A program made the position numbers and the translations under genes. From [Clostridium] methylpentosum DSM 5476 (GTDB taxonomy: Bacteria; Bacillota; Clostridia; Oscillospirales; Ruminococcaceae): a stretch of DNA of 64,000 nt. Positions 43,868-53,529 of the stretch are shown here, one piece after another (the stretch's first letter is position 1; every line of letters begins with the position of its first letter). The stretch covers positions 1,231,282 through 1,295,281 of the forward strand of contig EQ973344.1 in assembly GCA_000158655.1 (NCBI GenBank). The letters run 5' to 3'. The notes beneath the pieces are model-generated. The model saw only the letters and a list, made by a program, of their open reading frames with translations, did not search any database and was not told the DNA's origin.

Positions 43868-45562
43868 CTAACCTAAGGTCGTAAAGAATTCAGCGATCGG
43901 CCCGAGCGCGAGCGCAGGCAGGAAGCTGAGCGCGCCAACGAGCAGCACAACCGCGATGAGCATCCCCACAAACAGTCCGTTTGAAGTGGAAAGCGTTCCA
44001 TCGCTGGCAGGGATGTGCTTCTTTTTGGAGAGATTTCCCGCGAGGAAAATCGTCGCAATCATCGGCACAAACCGCACGATCAGCATAATGGTGCCGATCG
44101 TCAGGTTACTCCACACCGTATTTGCATTGTAACCTGCAAAGGCACTGCCGTTGTTGCCGGCGCCCGAAGAGTAGGCGTAGAGGATCTCAGAAAACCCGTG
44201 CGGTCCTGTGTTGGTCATCCAGCTGGTGACAGTCTCCACCGGCAGCATTGTGGTGAGCGCCGTACCGAGCAGGCAGCACAATGGCGGCACCAGAATGACG
44301 AGGCAGACCATCTTCATGTCGTACGCTTGGATTTTTTTGCCTAGGTACTCCGGCGTTCGCCCGACCATCAGGCCGGCGATAAACACCGCTAGGATGGCAA
44401 AGGCGAGCATCCCGTAGAGTCCGCACCCCACGCCGCCAAAGACGACCTCTCCAAGCTGCATGAGGAACATGGTGATCATCCCGCCGAGCGGGGTCAGGCT
44501 GTCGTGCATGGCGTTGACCGAGCCGTTGGAGGCTGAGGTTGTGACCGCCGCCCAGAGGGAGGAGCCTCCCACCCCGAACCGGGTTTCCTTGCCCTCCATG
44601 CTGCCCGAAATGGCCACGCCATCAAACTGGGGACCTGCCACCTGTTCGCTGACCGTGATGCCGACAAGGGCGACGACAAAGAGGATGAGCATGGCTGCAA
44701 AAACGGCGCGGCCCTGTTTTTTGTCCTTGACCGCTTTGCCAAACGAGAAGCAGAGCGCAGCCGGGATCAAAAAGATGCTGAGCACTTCCACCATGTTGGA
44801 GAGCGGAGTGGTGTTTTCCAGCGGATGGGCTGAGTTGACGCCGAAGAATCCGCCGCCGTTGGTTCCGAGCTGTTTGATCGCGATCTGACTTGCAGCGGGC
44901 CCGACCGCAATAGTCTGGGTCTCACCGGTTTGGAGCATCGTCACATCGTGGTAGGGGGAGAGTGTCTGCACAACCCCCTGTGAGACAAGGACGAGTGCCA
45001 CGATCAGGGAGAGCGGGATGAGTATGTAGAGGGTGCTCTTGACCAGGTCCACCCAGAAGTTGCCGATTTTGCCCGACTCCCGGCGGACAAAGCCGCGTAA
45101 GAGGGCGAAGAGCACCGCAATGCCGACAGCGGCCGAGACAAAGTTCTGTACCGTCAGGCCGAGCATCTGGGTCAGGTAGGAAAGTGTCGTCTCACCCGAA
45201 TAGGCCTGCCAGTTGGTGTTGGTGACAAAACTCGCCGTTGTGTTGTAGGCGAGGTCTGCGCTCGTACCGGGCAGATGCTCCGGGTTGAGCGGGAGAACAC
45301 CCTGTAACAGGTGCAGAAGAAAGAGAAAAAGAAAGCCAAACGCGCTGAATGCAATCACCGCTTTGGCATAGCGTTTCCCCCCCATCTCCTCCTGCTGGTC
45401 GATGCGCATCACCTTGTAGATGCCGCGCTCAACCGGGCTGAGAACCTTGTTCATGAACGTCTTTTTGCCTGACATGACTTTGTAGATGTAGCTGCCCAGC
45501 GGTATCGCAAGTGCGATGAGCACAACAACATAAAAAATATCCTGTAAAACCAGTCCACTCAT
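43868..45562 (-). CDS. kdpA: potassium-transporting ATPase A subunit KdpA
   Basis: This is a 564-residue channel-like subunit with about ten membrane segments and selectivity-filter segments such as '[11 protein letters not shown]', '[16 protein letters not shown]' and '[14 protein letters not shown]'. These are characteristic of KdpA. It starts with ATGA overlapping the kdpF stop. It forms the high-affinity K+ pathway. Confidence 0.97.
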   Translation of the reverse strand: MSGLVLQDIFYVVVLIALAIPLGSYIYKVMSGKKTFMNKVLSPVERGIYKVMRIDQQEEMGGKRYAKAVIAFSAFGFLFLFLLHLLQGVLPLNPEHLPGTSADLAYNTTASFVTNTNWQAYSGETTLSYLTQMLGLTVQNFVSAAVGIAVLFALLRGFVRRESGKIGNFWVDLVKSTLYILIPLSLIVALVLVSQGVVQTLSPYHDVTMLQTGETQTIAVGPAASQIAIKQLGTNGGGFFGVNSAHPLENTTPLSNMVEVLSIFLIPAALCFSFGKAVKDKKQGRAVFAAMLILFVVALVGITVSEQVAGPQFDGVAISGSMEGKETRFGVGGSSLWAAVTTSASNGSVNAMHDSLTPLGGMITMFLMQLGEVVFGGVGCGLYGMLAFAILAVFIAGLMVGRTPEYLGKKIQAYDMKMVCLVILVPPLCCLLGTALTTMLPVETVTSWMTNTGPHGFSEILYAYSSGAGNNGSAFAGYNANTVWSNLTIGTIMLIVRFVPMIATIFLAGNLSKKKHIPASDGTLSTSNGLFVGMLIAVVLLVGALSFLPALALGPIAEFFTTLG

Positions 45563-45648
45563 AGCTGTTCACCTCGAAACAATATGTAGAAAAGATATGC
45601 CAGCAGAGCCAGACATAGTACCCCTGAGATTGCTAGAATGATTTCCAT
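45559..45648 (-). CDS. kdpF: KdpF small stabilising subunit
   Basis: A 29-residue single-helix peptide starts at 45648 ([20 protein letters not shown]) and ends RGEQL with a TGA overlapping the kdpA start. Size, hydrophobicity and position immediately before kdpA match KdpF, a lipid-like stabiliser of the KdpABC complex. An AAAGGA-containing leader precedes it, with a TATAAT box about 50 bp upstream. Confidence 0.85.
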   Translation of the reverse strand: MEIILAISGVLCLALLAYLFYILFRGEQL

Positions 45649-45792
45649 ATGTCATCATCCTTTCCTTTTCTGTATTATTTTTCACAAGCTGTATTATACA
45701 TCGTTTTGAATCAATGCAGTGTGAAAGATCACATGGTTGGCATTAAGATTGTGTGAAGACGCACCTGCAAAATGATGGAATAGTACAAAACA

Positions 45793-45827
45793 ATCCCCCA
45801 AGCCAAATAACTTTTGGCTTGGGGGAT
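45793..45827. terminator. intrinsic terminator between the araC-type gene and kdpF
   Basis: A perfect 15-bp stem (ATCCCCCAAGCCAAA and complement) with a 5-nt loop. On the minus strand it is followed by a T-rich stretch, fitting termination of the AraC-type gene before the kdp promoter. Confidence 0.75.
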
Positions 45828-46027
45828 GTTAAGTGATTTTCATTCGCCTCTTTTGGCAATCAAGCGCCGCTCTTTGTCGGTGGCAACGGAAACCCACAGG
45901 ATCCGCAAAAACACTTGTTGATCAGCGGCAATCGGTCCGGAGCCGGCGACTCAAAAGAACGCCCGCAAGGGGATGCTCTGCCCGTGGCGCGCCGGGTGTG
46001 CGGGGCGCCATCGGGAACAGAGGGACC

Positions 46028-47113
46028 TCACCGCGTCGCCTCCTGCGGCACCAGGGGCGCGGCCTGTTTCTGGGAGCGGTACTGCCGCGGGGTGAGCCCG
46101 GAAAACTTTTTAAACGCCTTGTCAAATGCACTGCGCTCGCTGTATCCGGTCAGCGAGGCGACCCGCTCAAGGGGGAGCGCTGTGCTGGTGAGCAGATGGG
46201 CGGCTTTTTCAAGCTTAAACCGGGTTAGATACTCCGAAAACGTCTGGTTGGTGTGCTTGAGCATGTATTTGGAGAGGTAGCTCGGATTGTAGTGAAAATG
46301 CTCCGCCGTCGACTGCAGGGTGGCGATGCGGTAGTTGTCGCTGATGTAGGAGATCACCTGAGAGATGTGTAGCCCGCTCTCCCTGCCCCGGTTGTCCGCC
46401 CGCTCGCGGTATTGCCGGGTGAGTTCAGCGAGCAGGCAGCAGAACAGATGCTTCATAATGCTCTGGCTGTAAGGGGATTTGCCCGCGTATTCCTCGATGA
46501 TTTTAAAGATGTAAAACTCCGACATCCCCCCCGGCTCGGTGGTGAACTGGAGCTGCTTGGGCGCGGAGTCGGAATTGTAAATTGAGTTGAGGAAAAAGCT
46601 CAAAAAAAGGTCGTTGTCGTTGATCATCCCGAGCAGGGCGGCCGAAAAGGTGGATTTGCGCAGCAGAATGTTGACGAGGTTGGTCCTGTCATCCGGCAGA
46701 TAGACGTTGTGTGCGCACTGGGTGTTGAAAATCCAGATTGTCCCCTTGGGCAGCCGGAACTCCCTCCCGTCAAAATAGCAGTGACAGGTCCCGGAATAGA
46801 CGTAAAACAGCTCGAAAAACTCATGGGAGTGAAGGTATTCTTTAAAGTGCGACTTTGTCTTGTCCAGGCTGTCCGCCCTGCTGAACACCTGGTTGCGAAA
46901 ATCGAGGTAGACGCAGATGTCCTCATCCTCTTCAAAAAAACTGTATTCGTTCATCTGCCAAAAACCAGGGGTATCCTGCGGCAGCTTGATCTCACCCTTT
47001 TGGACCTTCTCCACGATCTCGGCGGACCGCCGCTGCATTGCATACATGTGCACTGGATTTTCCCTCATCCGGTGAATGATCGCGCGCACACGCGCCTCCA
47101 AATTCTCCTGCAC
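46028..47113 (-). CDS. AraC-family transcriptional regulator
   Basis: This is about 361 residues long. An N-terminal cupin-like sensor domain ('HSHEFFELFYVYSGTCHCYF'-type; core EFFELFYVYSG and 'FRLPKGTIWIF') is followed by a C-terminal AraC double helix-turn-helix ('LSKYMLKHTNQTFSEYL', 'ERVASLTGYSERSAFDKAFKKF', core SLTGYSERSAFDKAF). The GTG at 47113 is preferred because AAGGAGGT lies 7-8 bp upstream; the GTG at 47122 would touch that site. It is divergent from the GH78 gene at 47352, so control of that gene by a rhamnose-related ligand is likely, an inference from position. Confidence 0.88.
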   Translation of the reverse strand: MQENLEARVRAIIHRMRENPVHMYAMQRRSAEIVEKVQKGEIKLPQDTPGFWQMNEYSFFEEDEDICVYLDFRNQVFSRADSLDKTKSHFKEYLHSHEFFELFYVYSGTCHCYFDGREFRLPKGTIWIFNTQCAHNVYLPDDRTNLVNILLRKSTFSAALLGMINDNDLFLSFFLNSIYNSDSAPKQLQFTTEPGGMSEFYIFKIIEEYAGKSPYSQSIMKHLFCCLLAELTRQYRERADNRGRESGLHISQVISYISDNYRIATLQSTAEHFHYNPSYLSKYMLKHTNQTFSEYLTRFKLEKAAHLLTSTALPLERVASLTGYSERSAFDKAFKKFSGLTPRQYRSQKQAAPLVPQEATR

Positions 47114-47141
47114 GCAGGTCACCTCCTTTTCTGTTACCTAT

Positions 47142-47171
47142 ATAGTACCAAATTTCTACAAAACCTGTCAA
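47142..47171 (-). promoter_or_regulatory. promoter of the AraC-family regulator
   Basis: Minus-strand TTGACA (47166-47171), 18 bp, TACTAT (47142-47147). The divergent GH78 start lies about 180 bp away, in an AT-rich region without an obvious consensus promoter, consistent with activator dependence. Confidence 0.7.
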
Positions 47172-47351
47172 CTGTTTTTGGGAAAGAAAAAACACGATTC
47201 AAACATAAATTAGCTAAAATATAACTGATTTGATCATAGAAATTAGATTGTTTGAATGATAAAATAAAGTTGTACACAGCTGCACAAGCGGCGTACCGGG
47301 CGGCAGTCCTGTCCCCCGAAAAACAGTTTTCTTGCAAAGGAGAGAGAGCCA

Positions 47352-50300
47352 ATGAAAACAAGCGCAAAGGCAAAGATCATTTCGGTTGTCCTGTCAATCG
47401 CGATGATCGCCTCGGTTGCAACCCAGGCGTTCGCAGCGGTCCCATCCGGCACAGCGGCGTCCACTGCAATCGTATCCCTCAAAACCAACAACCATGTCGA
47501 TCCACTCAATGTGGACGACACCACCCCAACCTTCAGCTGGCAGATGCAGTCCAATGTCATCGGGGCGATGCAGTCGGCCTATCAGATCGTTGTCACCGAT
47601 CCGAACGGCAGCACCGTGTGGGATTCGGGCAAGCAGTACGATTCGGCCTCAGCAGCGGTTGAGTACGCAGGAGACGCGCTTTCCCCGACAACCACCTACA
47701 GCTGGACTGTGACGGTGTGGGACACTGCCGGCAACAGCTACACCTCCGAGCCCGCAAGCTTTGAAACCGGGTTTATGGACACCACGATCGACGCGTGGGA
47801 CGGCGCCCAGTGGATCGGCACGCAGGAGCGCAACCTCGATGCCACCTCTTTGTACATCTTTAACATGGGCTATAAGCTCCGCCTTGTTCCCGAGACCACC
47901 AAGGCTTCCTTCATTTTTGGCGCGGACGACTTCCGTCTGACCAACAAATACCTCAGCGAACTGCTCACCGGAACTGAGAACTACATCCGGGTAGAGCTCG
48001 ACATCACCGACATGACCGAGGAGGGCGGCGCAAAGCTCAACATCTATCGTCCCGGCTATTCCCAGACCAACGCTGACCCGGACGTCCCCTACCTGACGAT
48101 TTCGGCTGAATCGGGCAGCAACATCGATGAGATCCTCACCTACGCGAACCGCTACGACACCCACAGCTTTGACTTCACTGTCAACGCGAGCTCGATCAGC
48201 CTCAAGATCGACGGCACCCAGCTCCAGCTGTCCGGCGGCAGCCGCCCGACCACCTCATTTAAGGTCAAAGACGGCGAGACAGGCAACAACTACAACACCT
48301 ACCCTGACCTCAACCAGATCGGCTTCCAGGCAGATCCCGGTCAGGTCGCGGTGTTCAGCGACCTCTATGTCGCCAACTTCGACCTGTGGGCGAGCGACAA
48401 GGTGGGCGCACGCCTCTTCGACTCTGAAACAGGCGCCACCTACTCGATCTTTGACGGCATCAAAGGCGTCAGCCATACCGGAAACGAACTGTTCATCAAC
48501 GGCGGGCTGACCGGCGTGTTCGGCTATGCTGACCCGAGTTACGGCTCTGTTCCGATGCTGCGCACCGAAATCAATGCGTCCAAGGAGATCGCCGACGCAC
48601 GCCTCTTTGTCACCGCGCACGGCATCTATGAAATGTACATCAACGGCGAGCGGGTGGGCGAAGACTACTTCAACCCCGGCGTGAGCGAATACGAAAAGAA
48701 CCTGCGCTACACCGCCTATGACGTCACCTCGATGCTCAACCAGGGCGTCAACGCTGTCGGCGCACTGCTCGGCCCCGGCTGGTGGAGCGACTCGATGAGC
48801 TACACCCCGGACAACTACAACTACTACGGCGACCAGCAGGCGCTGCTCGCCAAGATAGTCGTCAAATACACCGACGGCACATCCGACACCTTTGTCACCA
48901 ACCCCGACACCTGGACAACCTCCAACGAAAGCCCCATCCGCTACTCGAGCTTCTTCCAGGGCGAGCGCTACGACGCGACGATGGAAGCCGCTGTAGAGGG
49001 CTGGAACACCGCTGGCTTTGACGCGAGCGATTGGGTCAACGCCTCGGTCATCGAGACCCGTGAGAAATTTGCAAACGCTGCGCTCACCGGTGACGAAAAT
49101 GATCCCGGCCGGGTTGCGGAAGTCGTCGATTCGACCTATGTCGGCGAGTCCAAAGAGGGCTCCGGCTCCTACATCTACGACATGGGCACCAACATGCTCG
49201 GCATTCCGCAGATCACTATCCCCGAGGGCTACGCTTCGGAGGGCCAGGAAGTCATTATCCGCTACGCCGAGGTTTTCTACCCTGAGCTCGACGAATATGT
49301 GGAACAGGGCGTGGACGGCCTGCTGATGGTGGAAAACTACCGCGCAGCCCTCTCGACCGACTTCTACACCTGCAAGGACGGCGCACAGACCATCCAGCCG
49401 ACCTTCACCTACCACGGCTACCGCTACCTCGAAATCACCGGACTTGACAAGCCCCTCCCGGCGGAATGTGTCAAGAGCCTGTCCCTGTCCTCGATCGAGG
49501 AGATGACCGGCAGCTACAATTCCTCCAATGAGCTCGTCAACCAGTTGTTCAAAAACGTTCAGCGTTCGCAGTACTCCAACTTCCTCTCCCTGCCGACCGA
49601 CTGCCCGCAGAGAAATGAGAGAATGGGCTGGCTCGGCGACGCGCAGGTCTTTGCCCGCACCGCGAGCTACAACGCAGACGTTTCGAACATCTACCAGAGT
49701 TTCCTCGACATCATCCGCGACGATCAGACCGAAGAGGGCCACATCTCGGTGTATGCGCCGAGCTACGGCGGCTCCGGCTTCTGGAGCGGCACCTCCTGGC
49801 AGTCCGCAATCGCGATTATCCCCTACCAGATGTACATGCAGACCGGTAACACCGACATCATCCGTGAAAACATCGACGCAATGTACAGCTACCTCGGCTA
49901 CCTCGCCGCAGCTCCCTTAAGCGAAGCAGCTCCCCACCTCACCAGCCGCGCAGGATTCCTCGCCGACTGGCTCTCGATCGATTCGACCGACTCCAATCTG
50001 ATCAACAACGCGGTGTACGTCTACACCATGGATATCTTTGTCCAGATGGCAAACGTCATCGGCGACGAGCGCGCAGCTGAGCTCGCAGAGCGCTACGAAG
50101 CTGCAAAGGCGGAGTGGAACGCCCTTTACATCGATCCCGAGACCGGGCGCACCACCGACCACACACAGGCTTCCTACGCGACACCGCTCATGTACGGCGT
50201 CATCAACGACGAGTATGTGGAAAAAGCGGCTGCAAACCTCGTTGACACAGTTGAAAACCCGCAGAACCCCGAAGTCAAACCCTACACCATCACCACCGGC

Positions 50301-51740
50301 TTCTCGGGCACCCCGTTCATCGTCCCGTCGCTGACCAACTACGGTTATGTGGACGACGCCTACAAGATGCTCGAACAGACTGAATACGCCTCCTGGCTGT
50401 ACCCTGTCACGCAGGGCGCGACTTCGATCTGGGAGAGATGGAATTCCTACACTCTGGAAGGCGGTTTTAACGGCAACAACTCAATGAACTCCTTCAACCA
50501 CTACTCCCTCGGCGCAATCGCGGAGTGGATGTACGGCTACCAGCTCGGCATCACCAATGCAGAGGGCGTTGCAGCTTACAAAGAATTTGTTCTCCAGCCG
50601 ACGGTTGGCGGCAGCTTCACCTTTGCAAACGGCTCGTTTGATTCCAAATACGGCACCATCGAGAGCGGCTGGACCGCAGCGGACGGCGCGATGGACAGCT
50701 ACAGCGCCACTGTCCCGGCAAACACCACCGCAACCCTCTACCTGCCCGTATCCGAAGAGGCGACCGCAAACTTTGCGGATGTCGACGGGATCACCTATCT
50801 CGGCAGAACCACCCACAACAACCAAAGCGTCGCAGCGTTCAAGCTCGTCGCTGGCGAGTATAGCTTTAACCTCGTAGACGGCAAGCTCGTCGCTTCGGTC
50901 GCAGACGGCTATGTCAGCGGCCCGGACATCGGCAAGGACATCCTCCGCAAGACCATTGCATACGCACAGGAACAGAAAGCGGATCCGTCGTTTGAAAATG
51001 TCATCCCGATGGTTCAGGAGTCCTTCAATGCGGCGCTTGAAAACGCCATCGCTGTCGAAGCAAATCCGGCGGCAGACAAAGACATGGTCTACAACGCCTG
51101 GACCACCCTTATGAATGAAATCCACAAGCTCGGCTTTGTCAAGGGGGACAAGACCAACCTCGAAAAGCTGATCCTTGCGGGCGACGGCATCCTCGTCGAC
51201 ATCGACAACTACATTGAGGACGGCAAACAGGAATTTACCGATGCACTCGCTGCAGCAAAGGTTGTCTTCAATGATCCCAACGCTCTGGAGGGCGAGGTGA
51301 CCGAAGCGTCCGACCGTCTGCTCGACGCCATGGTGAACCTCCGCCTCAAAGCGGACAAGTCGCTGCTCGGCAAGACGATTGAAGTGGCGAACAGCATTGA
51401 CACTGCTGTCTACACCCTCGAAAGCGTCAATGTGTTCAACACCGCCAAGGCAGAAGCAGAAGCAATCTACAACGACGACGCCTATGACCGCGACCAGGAA
51501 GCAATCAACGCAGCGACAAACAAGCTGCAAAATGCGATCGATGGCCTCGTTCCGATCGACAGCTCCACTGATCTGGATGCGAACACCAGCACACCAGATG
51601 TTCCAGTTCAGGGAGATGCGACTGCGACAACCGGCACGAGCACACCTAAGACGGGTGAAACCGCTCCAGCCGCAATCGCAGTGGCAATGCTCGCCCTTGC
51701 AGGCGCGGCAGCAGTCCTCGGAAAGAAAAACCGCAAATAA
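47352..51740 (+). CDS. sortase-anchored GH78 alpha-L-rhamnosidase
   Basis: This is a 1462-residue protein. It has a signal peptide (1-27), a fibronectin-like module, and an inserted beta-sandwich of about 190 residues (about 160-330, absent from the other two GH78 genes here). The Bac_rhamnosid domains contain the classic motif 'DCPQRNERMGWLGDAQVF' (the CPQRDER block carrying the general acid) and 'GATSIWERWNSYT'. A C-terminal beta domain, FIVAR-type helices and 'STPKTGETAPA', a hydrophobic helix and 'KKNRK' for sortase anchoring follow. GGAGAGAGAGCC is the upstream site. This is the most canonical GH78 of the three. Confidence 0.94.
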   Translation: MKTSAKAKIISVVLSIAMIASVATQAFAAVPSGTAASTAIVSLKTNNHVDPLNVDDTTPTFSWQMQSNVIGAMQSAYQIVVTDPNGSTVWDSGKQYDSASAAVEYAGDALSPTTTYSWTVTVWDTAGNSYTSEPASFETGFMDTTIDAWDGAQWIGTQERNLDATSLYIFNMGYKLRLVPETTKASFIFGADDFRLTNKYLSELLTGTENYIRVELDITDMTEEGGAKLNIYRPGYSQTNADPDVPYLTISAESGSNIDEILTYANRYDTHSFDFTVNASSISLKIDGTQLQLSGGSRPTTSFKVKDGETGNNYNTYPDLNQIGFQADPGQVAVFSDLYVANFDLWASDKVGARLFDSETGATYSIFDGIKGVSHTGNELFINGGLTGVFGYADPSYGSVPMLRTEINASKEIADARLFVTAHGIYEMYINGERVGEDYFNPGVSEYEKNLRYTAYDVTSMLNQGVNAVGALLGPGWWSDSMSYTPDNYNYYGDQQALLAKIVVKYTDGTSDTFVTNPDTWTTSNESPIRYSSFFQGERYDATMEAAVEGWNTAGFDASDWVNASVIETREKFANAALTGDENDPGRVAEVVDSTYVGESKEGSGSYIYDMGTNMLGIPQITIPEGYASEGQEVIIRYAEVFYPELDEYVEQGVDGLLMVENYRAALSTDFYTCKDGAQTIQPTFTYHGYRYLEITGLDKPLPAECVKSLSLSSIEEMTGSYNSSNELVNQLFKNVQRSQYSNFLSLPTDCPQRNERMGWLGDAQVFARTASYNADVSNIYQSFLDIIRDDQTEEGHISVYAPSYGGSGFWSGTSWQSAIAIIPYQMYMQTGNTDIIRENIDAMYSYLGYLAAAPLSEAAPHLTSRAGFLADWLSIDSTDSNLINNAVYVYTMDIFVQMANVIGDERAAELAERYEAAKAEWNALYIDPETGRTTDHTQASYATPLMYGVINDEYVEKAAANLVDTVENPQNPEVKPYTITTGFSGTPFIVPSLTNYGYVDDAYKMLEQTEYASWLYPVTQGATSIWERWNSYTLEGGFNGNNSMNSFNHYSLGAIAEWMYGYQLGITNAEGVAAYKEFVLQPTVGGSFTFANGSFDSKYGTIESGWTAADGAMDSYSATVPANTTATLYLPVSEEATANFADVDGITYLGRTTHNNQSVAAFKLVAGEYSFNLVDGKLVASVADGYVSGPDIGKDILRKTIAYAQEQKADPSFENVIPMVQESFNAALENAIAVEANPAADKDMVYNAWTTLMNEIHKLGFVKGDKTNLEKLILAGDGILVDIDNYIEDGKQEFTDALAAAKVVFNDPNALEGEVTEASDRLLDAMVNLRLKADKSLLGKTIEVANSIDTAVYTLESVNVFNTAKAEAEAIYNDDAYDRDQEAINAATNKLQNAIDGLVPIDSSTDLDANTSTPDVPVQGDATATTGTSTPKTGETAPAAIAVAMLALAGAAAVLGKKNRK

Positions 51741-51757
51741 GCTCACAAATAAAATGC

Positions 51758-51793
51758 AAAAAGGGAATTGGCCGTTCGGCCAATTTCCTTTTT
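51758..51793 (+). terminator. intrinsic terminator of GH78 gene 3
   Basis: An AAAAAGGGAATTGGCC stem with one G-T wobble, GTTC loop, complementary arm and T5 tail. Confidence 0.85.
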
Positions 51794-51927
51794 ATCTTTC
51801 TGCTAAATTTCAAATTGCGGTCACGTTGCAACAGTTCAAAGATTGCGACCTTTCTGGTGTAGCAATAGAACTCATACTGATAGAGAATATCTAATATCGA
51901 TACGATTTAAAAAATTACTCATGCCAT

Positions 51928-51985
51928 ATAGTTGACAAAATCCACTATTACAGATATACTATAAATAGTTGATAAAATCAACTAT
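51928..51985 (+). promoter_or_regulatory. marR promoter with two palindromic operators
   Basis: Promoter TTGACA (51932-51937), 17 bp, TATACT (51955-51960). Operator 1 (51928-51948) is ATAGTTGAC-AAA-ATCCACTAT with mismatches and overlaps the -35. Operator 2 (51965-51985) is the perfect ATAGTTGAT-AAA-ATCAACTAT just after the -10. Centres are 37 bp apart. The layout fits autorepression by the MarR protein encoded downstream. Confidence 0.8.
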
Positions 51986-52004
51986 TTTAAAGGAGGGGTA
52001 AACT

Positions 52005-52454
52005 ATGAGCAGTAAAAATAATATTGAAAAAATAAGAGCTTTTAATCGTTTGTATATGCCTTTCATGAATTTGTTGGGCAATAATTATCTTGGTTCGGAA
52101 TATTCCATAACAGAAGCACGTATTTTCTTTGAAATATATGAAAATGAAGGCTGTAATGCAGCTTATATTGCTAAGATTATGAATATTGATAAGAGTTATT
52201 TAAGTCGTATTATCAAAGCACATGAAGAAAAAGGATATATTTCAAGAGTCCCTTCTACTATAGATAGGCGATCATATTCTTTGTTTTTAACAACGGAAGG
52301 AAAACAAAGAGCAAAAAAATTTATAAAAGACTCTAATAAAGAAATAGGAAATATTCTTCAAAGGTTGTCTGATAAAGATGAAGAGTGTTTCGTAAACGCA
52401 ATAGACACGATTATAAAAATACTTAGTAAAGAAAAAGGTGGGGATTTGCAATGA
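52005..52454 (+). CDS. MarR-family transcriptional regulator
   Basis: This is a 149-residue winged-helix protein. The recognition helix is 'AAYIAKIMNIDKSYLSRII' and the wing is 'STIDRRSYSLFLTTEGK' with the conserved DxR motif. AAAGGAGGGG precedes the ATG. Codon use is strongly AT-rich compared with the surrounding 55-60% GC genes, so the pair was probably acquired. It overlaps the GNAT gene by 4 bp (ATGA) and probably represses its own promoter. Confidence 0.9.
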   Translation: MSSKNNIEKIRAFNRLYMPFMNLLGNNYLGSEYSITEARIFFEIYENEGCNAAYIAKIMNIDKSYLSRIIKAHEEKGYISRVPSTIDRRSYSLFLTTEGKQRAKKFIKDSNKEIGNILQRLSDKDEECFVNAIDTIIKILSKEKGGDLQ

Positions 52455-52915
52455 AAGTTGTATTTTATGATCCAAAGTATAAAAATGATTTCATAGAAAT
52501 GAACAAGTCGTGGATAGAGGATATGTTTAAACTTGAAGATGAAGACATTAGGGAGATGGAAAACATTGAACCATATATTGAAAATGGAGGACAAATATTT
52601 TTTTCAATAGATGATAATGAGAGAGTCATGGCGTGTTGTATGATTGCACCACGAGAAGATGGCGATTGGGAAATTATGAAGTTTGCAGCAAGAGGGATGT
52701 ACACAGGTACAGGTGCGGGGAGTGCTTGCCTAAAAGCTTGTATTGATTATGCAAAAGAGATGCAATTAAAAAAAATCATTATTGTGTCCAACAAAAAATG
52801 TGAACATGCCATTCATTTATATCGTAAGTTTGGTTTTGAAGAAGTTCCTGTTGATAAGGAAAAATTCCCATTTGATAGAGCAGATATCGCCTTTGAACTT
52901 TATCTAAACGATTAA
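52451..52915 (+). CDS. GNAT-family N-acetyltransferase
   Basis: This is a 154-residue protein with the acetyl-CoA-binding block 'GMYTGTGAGSACLKACIDYA' (the RGxGxG-like loop is degenerate: RGMYTGTGAG) and 'LYRKFGFEEVP', typical of GNAT enzymes. The acceptor is unknown; MarR-GNAT pairs often detoxify small amines or antibiotics. It is AT-rich like its regulator. No other gene follows until potD. Confidence 0.85.
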   Translation: MKVVFYDPKYKNDFIEMNKSWIEDMFKLEDEDIREMENIEPYIENGGQIFFSIDDNERVMACCMIAPREDGDWEIMKFAARGMYTGTGAGSACLKACIDYAKEMQLKKIIIVSNKKCEHAIHLYRKFGFEEVPVDKEKFPFDRADIAFELYLND

Positions 52916-53529
52916 AAAATAAGTATTATTCTATTTTATAGAAAGATTATGTCATTTCATCGGACAGATAAGGTTGTGTGCATCTCAGTCATACGCATGC
53001 AAGTACGATGGACAGATGAAAGACTCACTTCTTCGGTGGGGAGCCTGTGACGAACGATACAAAGCTATGTTATCTAACATGAGGCTTAAATAAAAAATGT
53101 CGTGTCGAGTGAGAACATGAGTTTAGAGAAAAAAATTCTGCGTACAATGTTTTGAGTTCGGTCGAGTTCAACCCAAGAGGAATCAACGACCTTTTATTGG
53201 CTGTGTATTGTCCCATGCTGTTTCTGGCAGACATCTGTTACAAACCGGATTTCTGCACACAGTTGGAATCCGAACGTTTAGGCATTGCCGGTTCAATCAC
53301 CCAAACATAAAGGGAGTGTCCCCCATTTGGGCTGGATACCGTGACTTCACAATCCCCCGATCAAAGCAGGAATCCAGCCAGACTCCCACCGATCATCAAG
53401 CTGTTTGACACGCAGGATGCGTAAATTGCTGCGAATCCCACCAATAAAACGCCTGCAATGCCATCAATGCCGCTTGGACAAAACAGACTCACTGGCCGAA
53501 CACAGGTGCAGTATCCAGTTGCAACCAGC
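52916..53529. other. gene-free interval between the GNAT gene and potD
   Basis: About 600 bp of mixed composition. Short frames lack ribosome-binding sites. A stretch near 53020-53090 has hairpin potential, but I could not assign it to a known RNA. It may include the boundary of the AT-rich acquired segment. Confidence 0.4.

Noticed and set aside
48255-49742. 495-codon minus-strand frame
   Set aside because: Shadow of GH78 gene 3; no recognisable domain and no translation signals.
52980-53120. Possible group II intron or rRNA fragment
   Set aside because: Short structured-looking motifs do not match recognised conserved domains and no reverse transcriptase is nearby.
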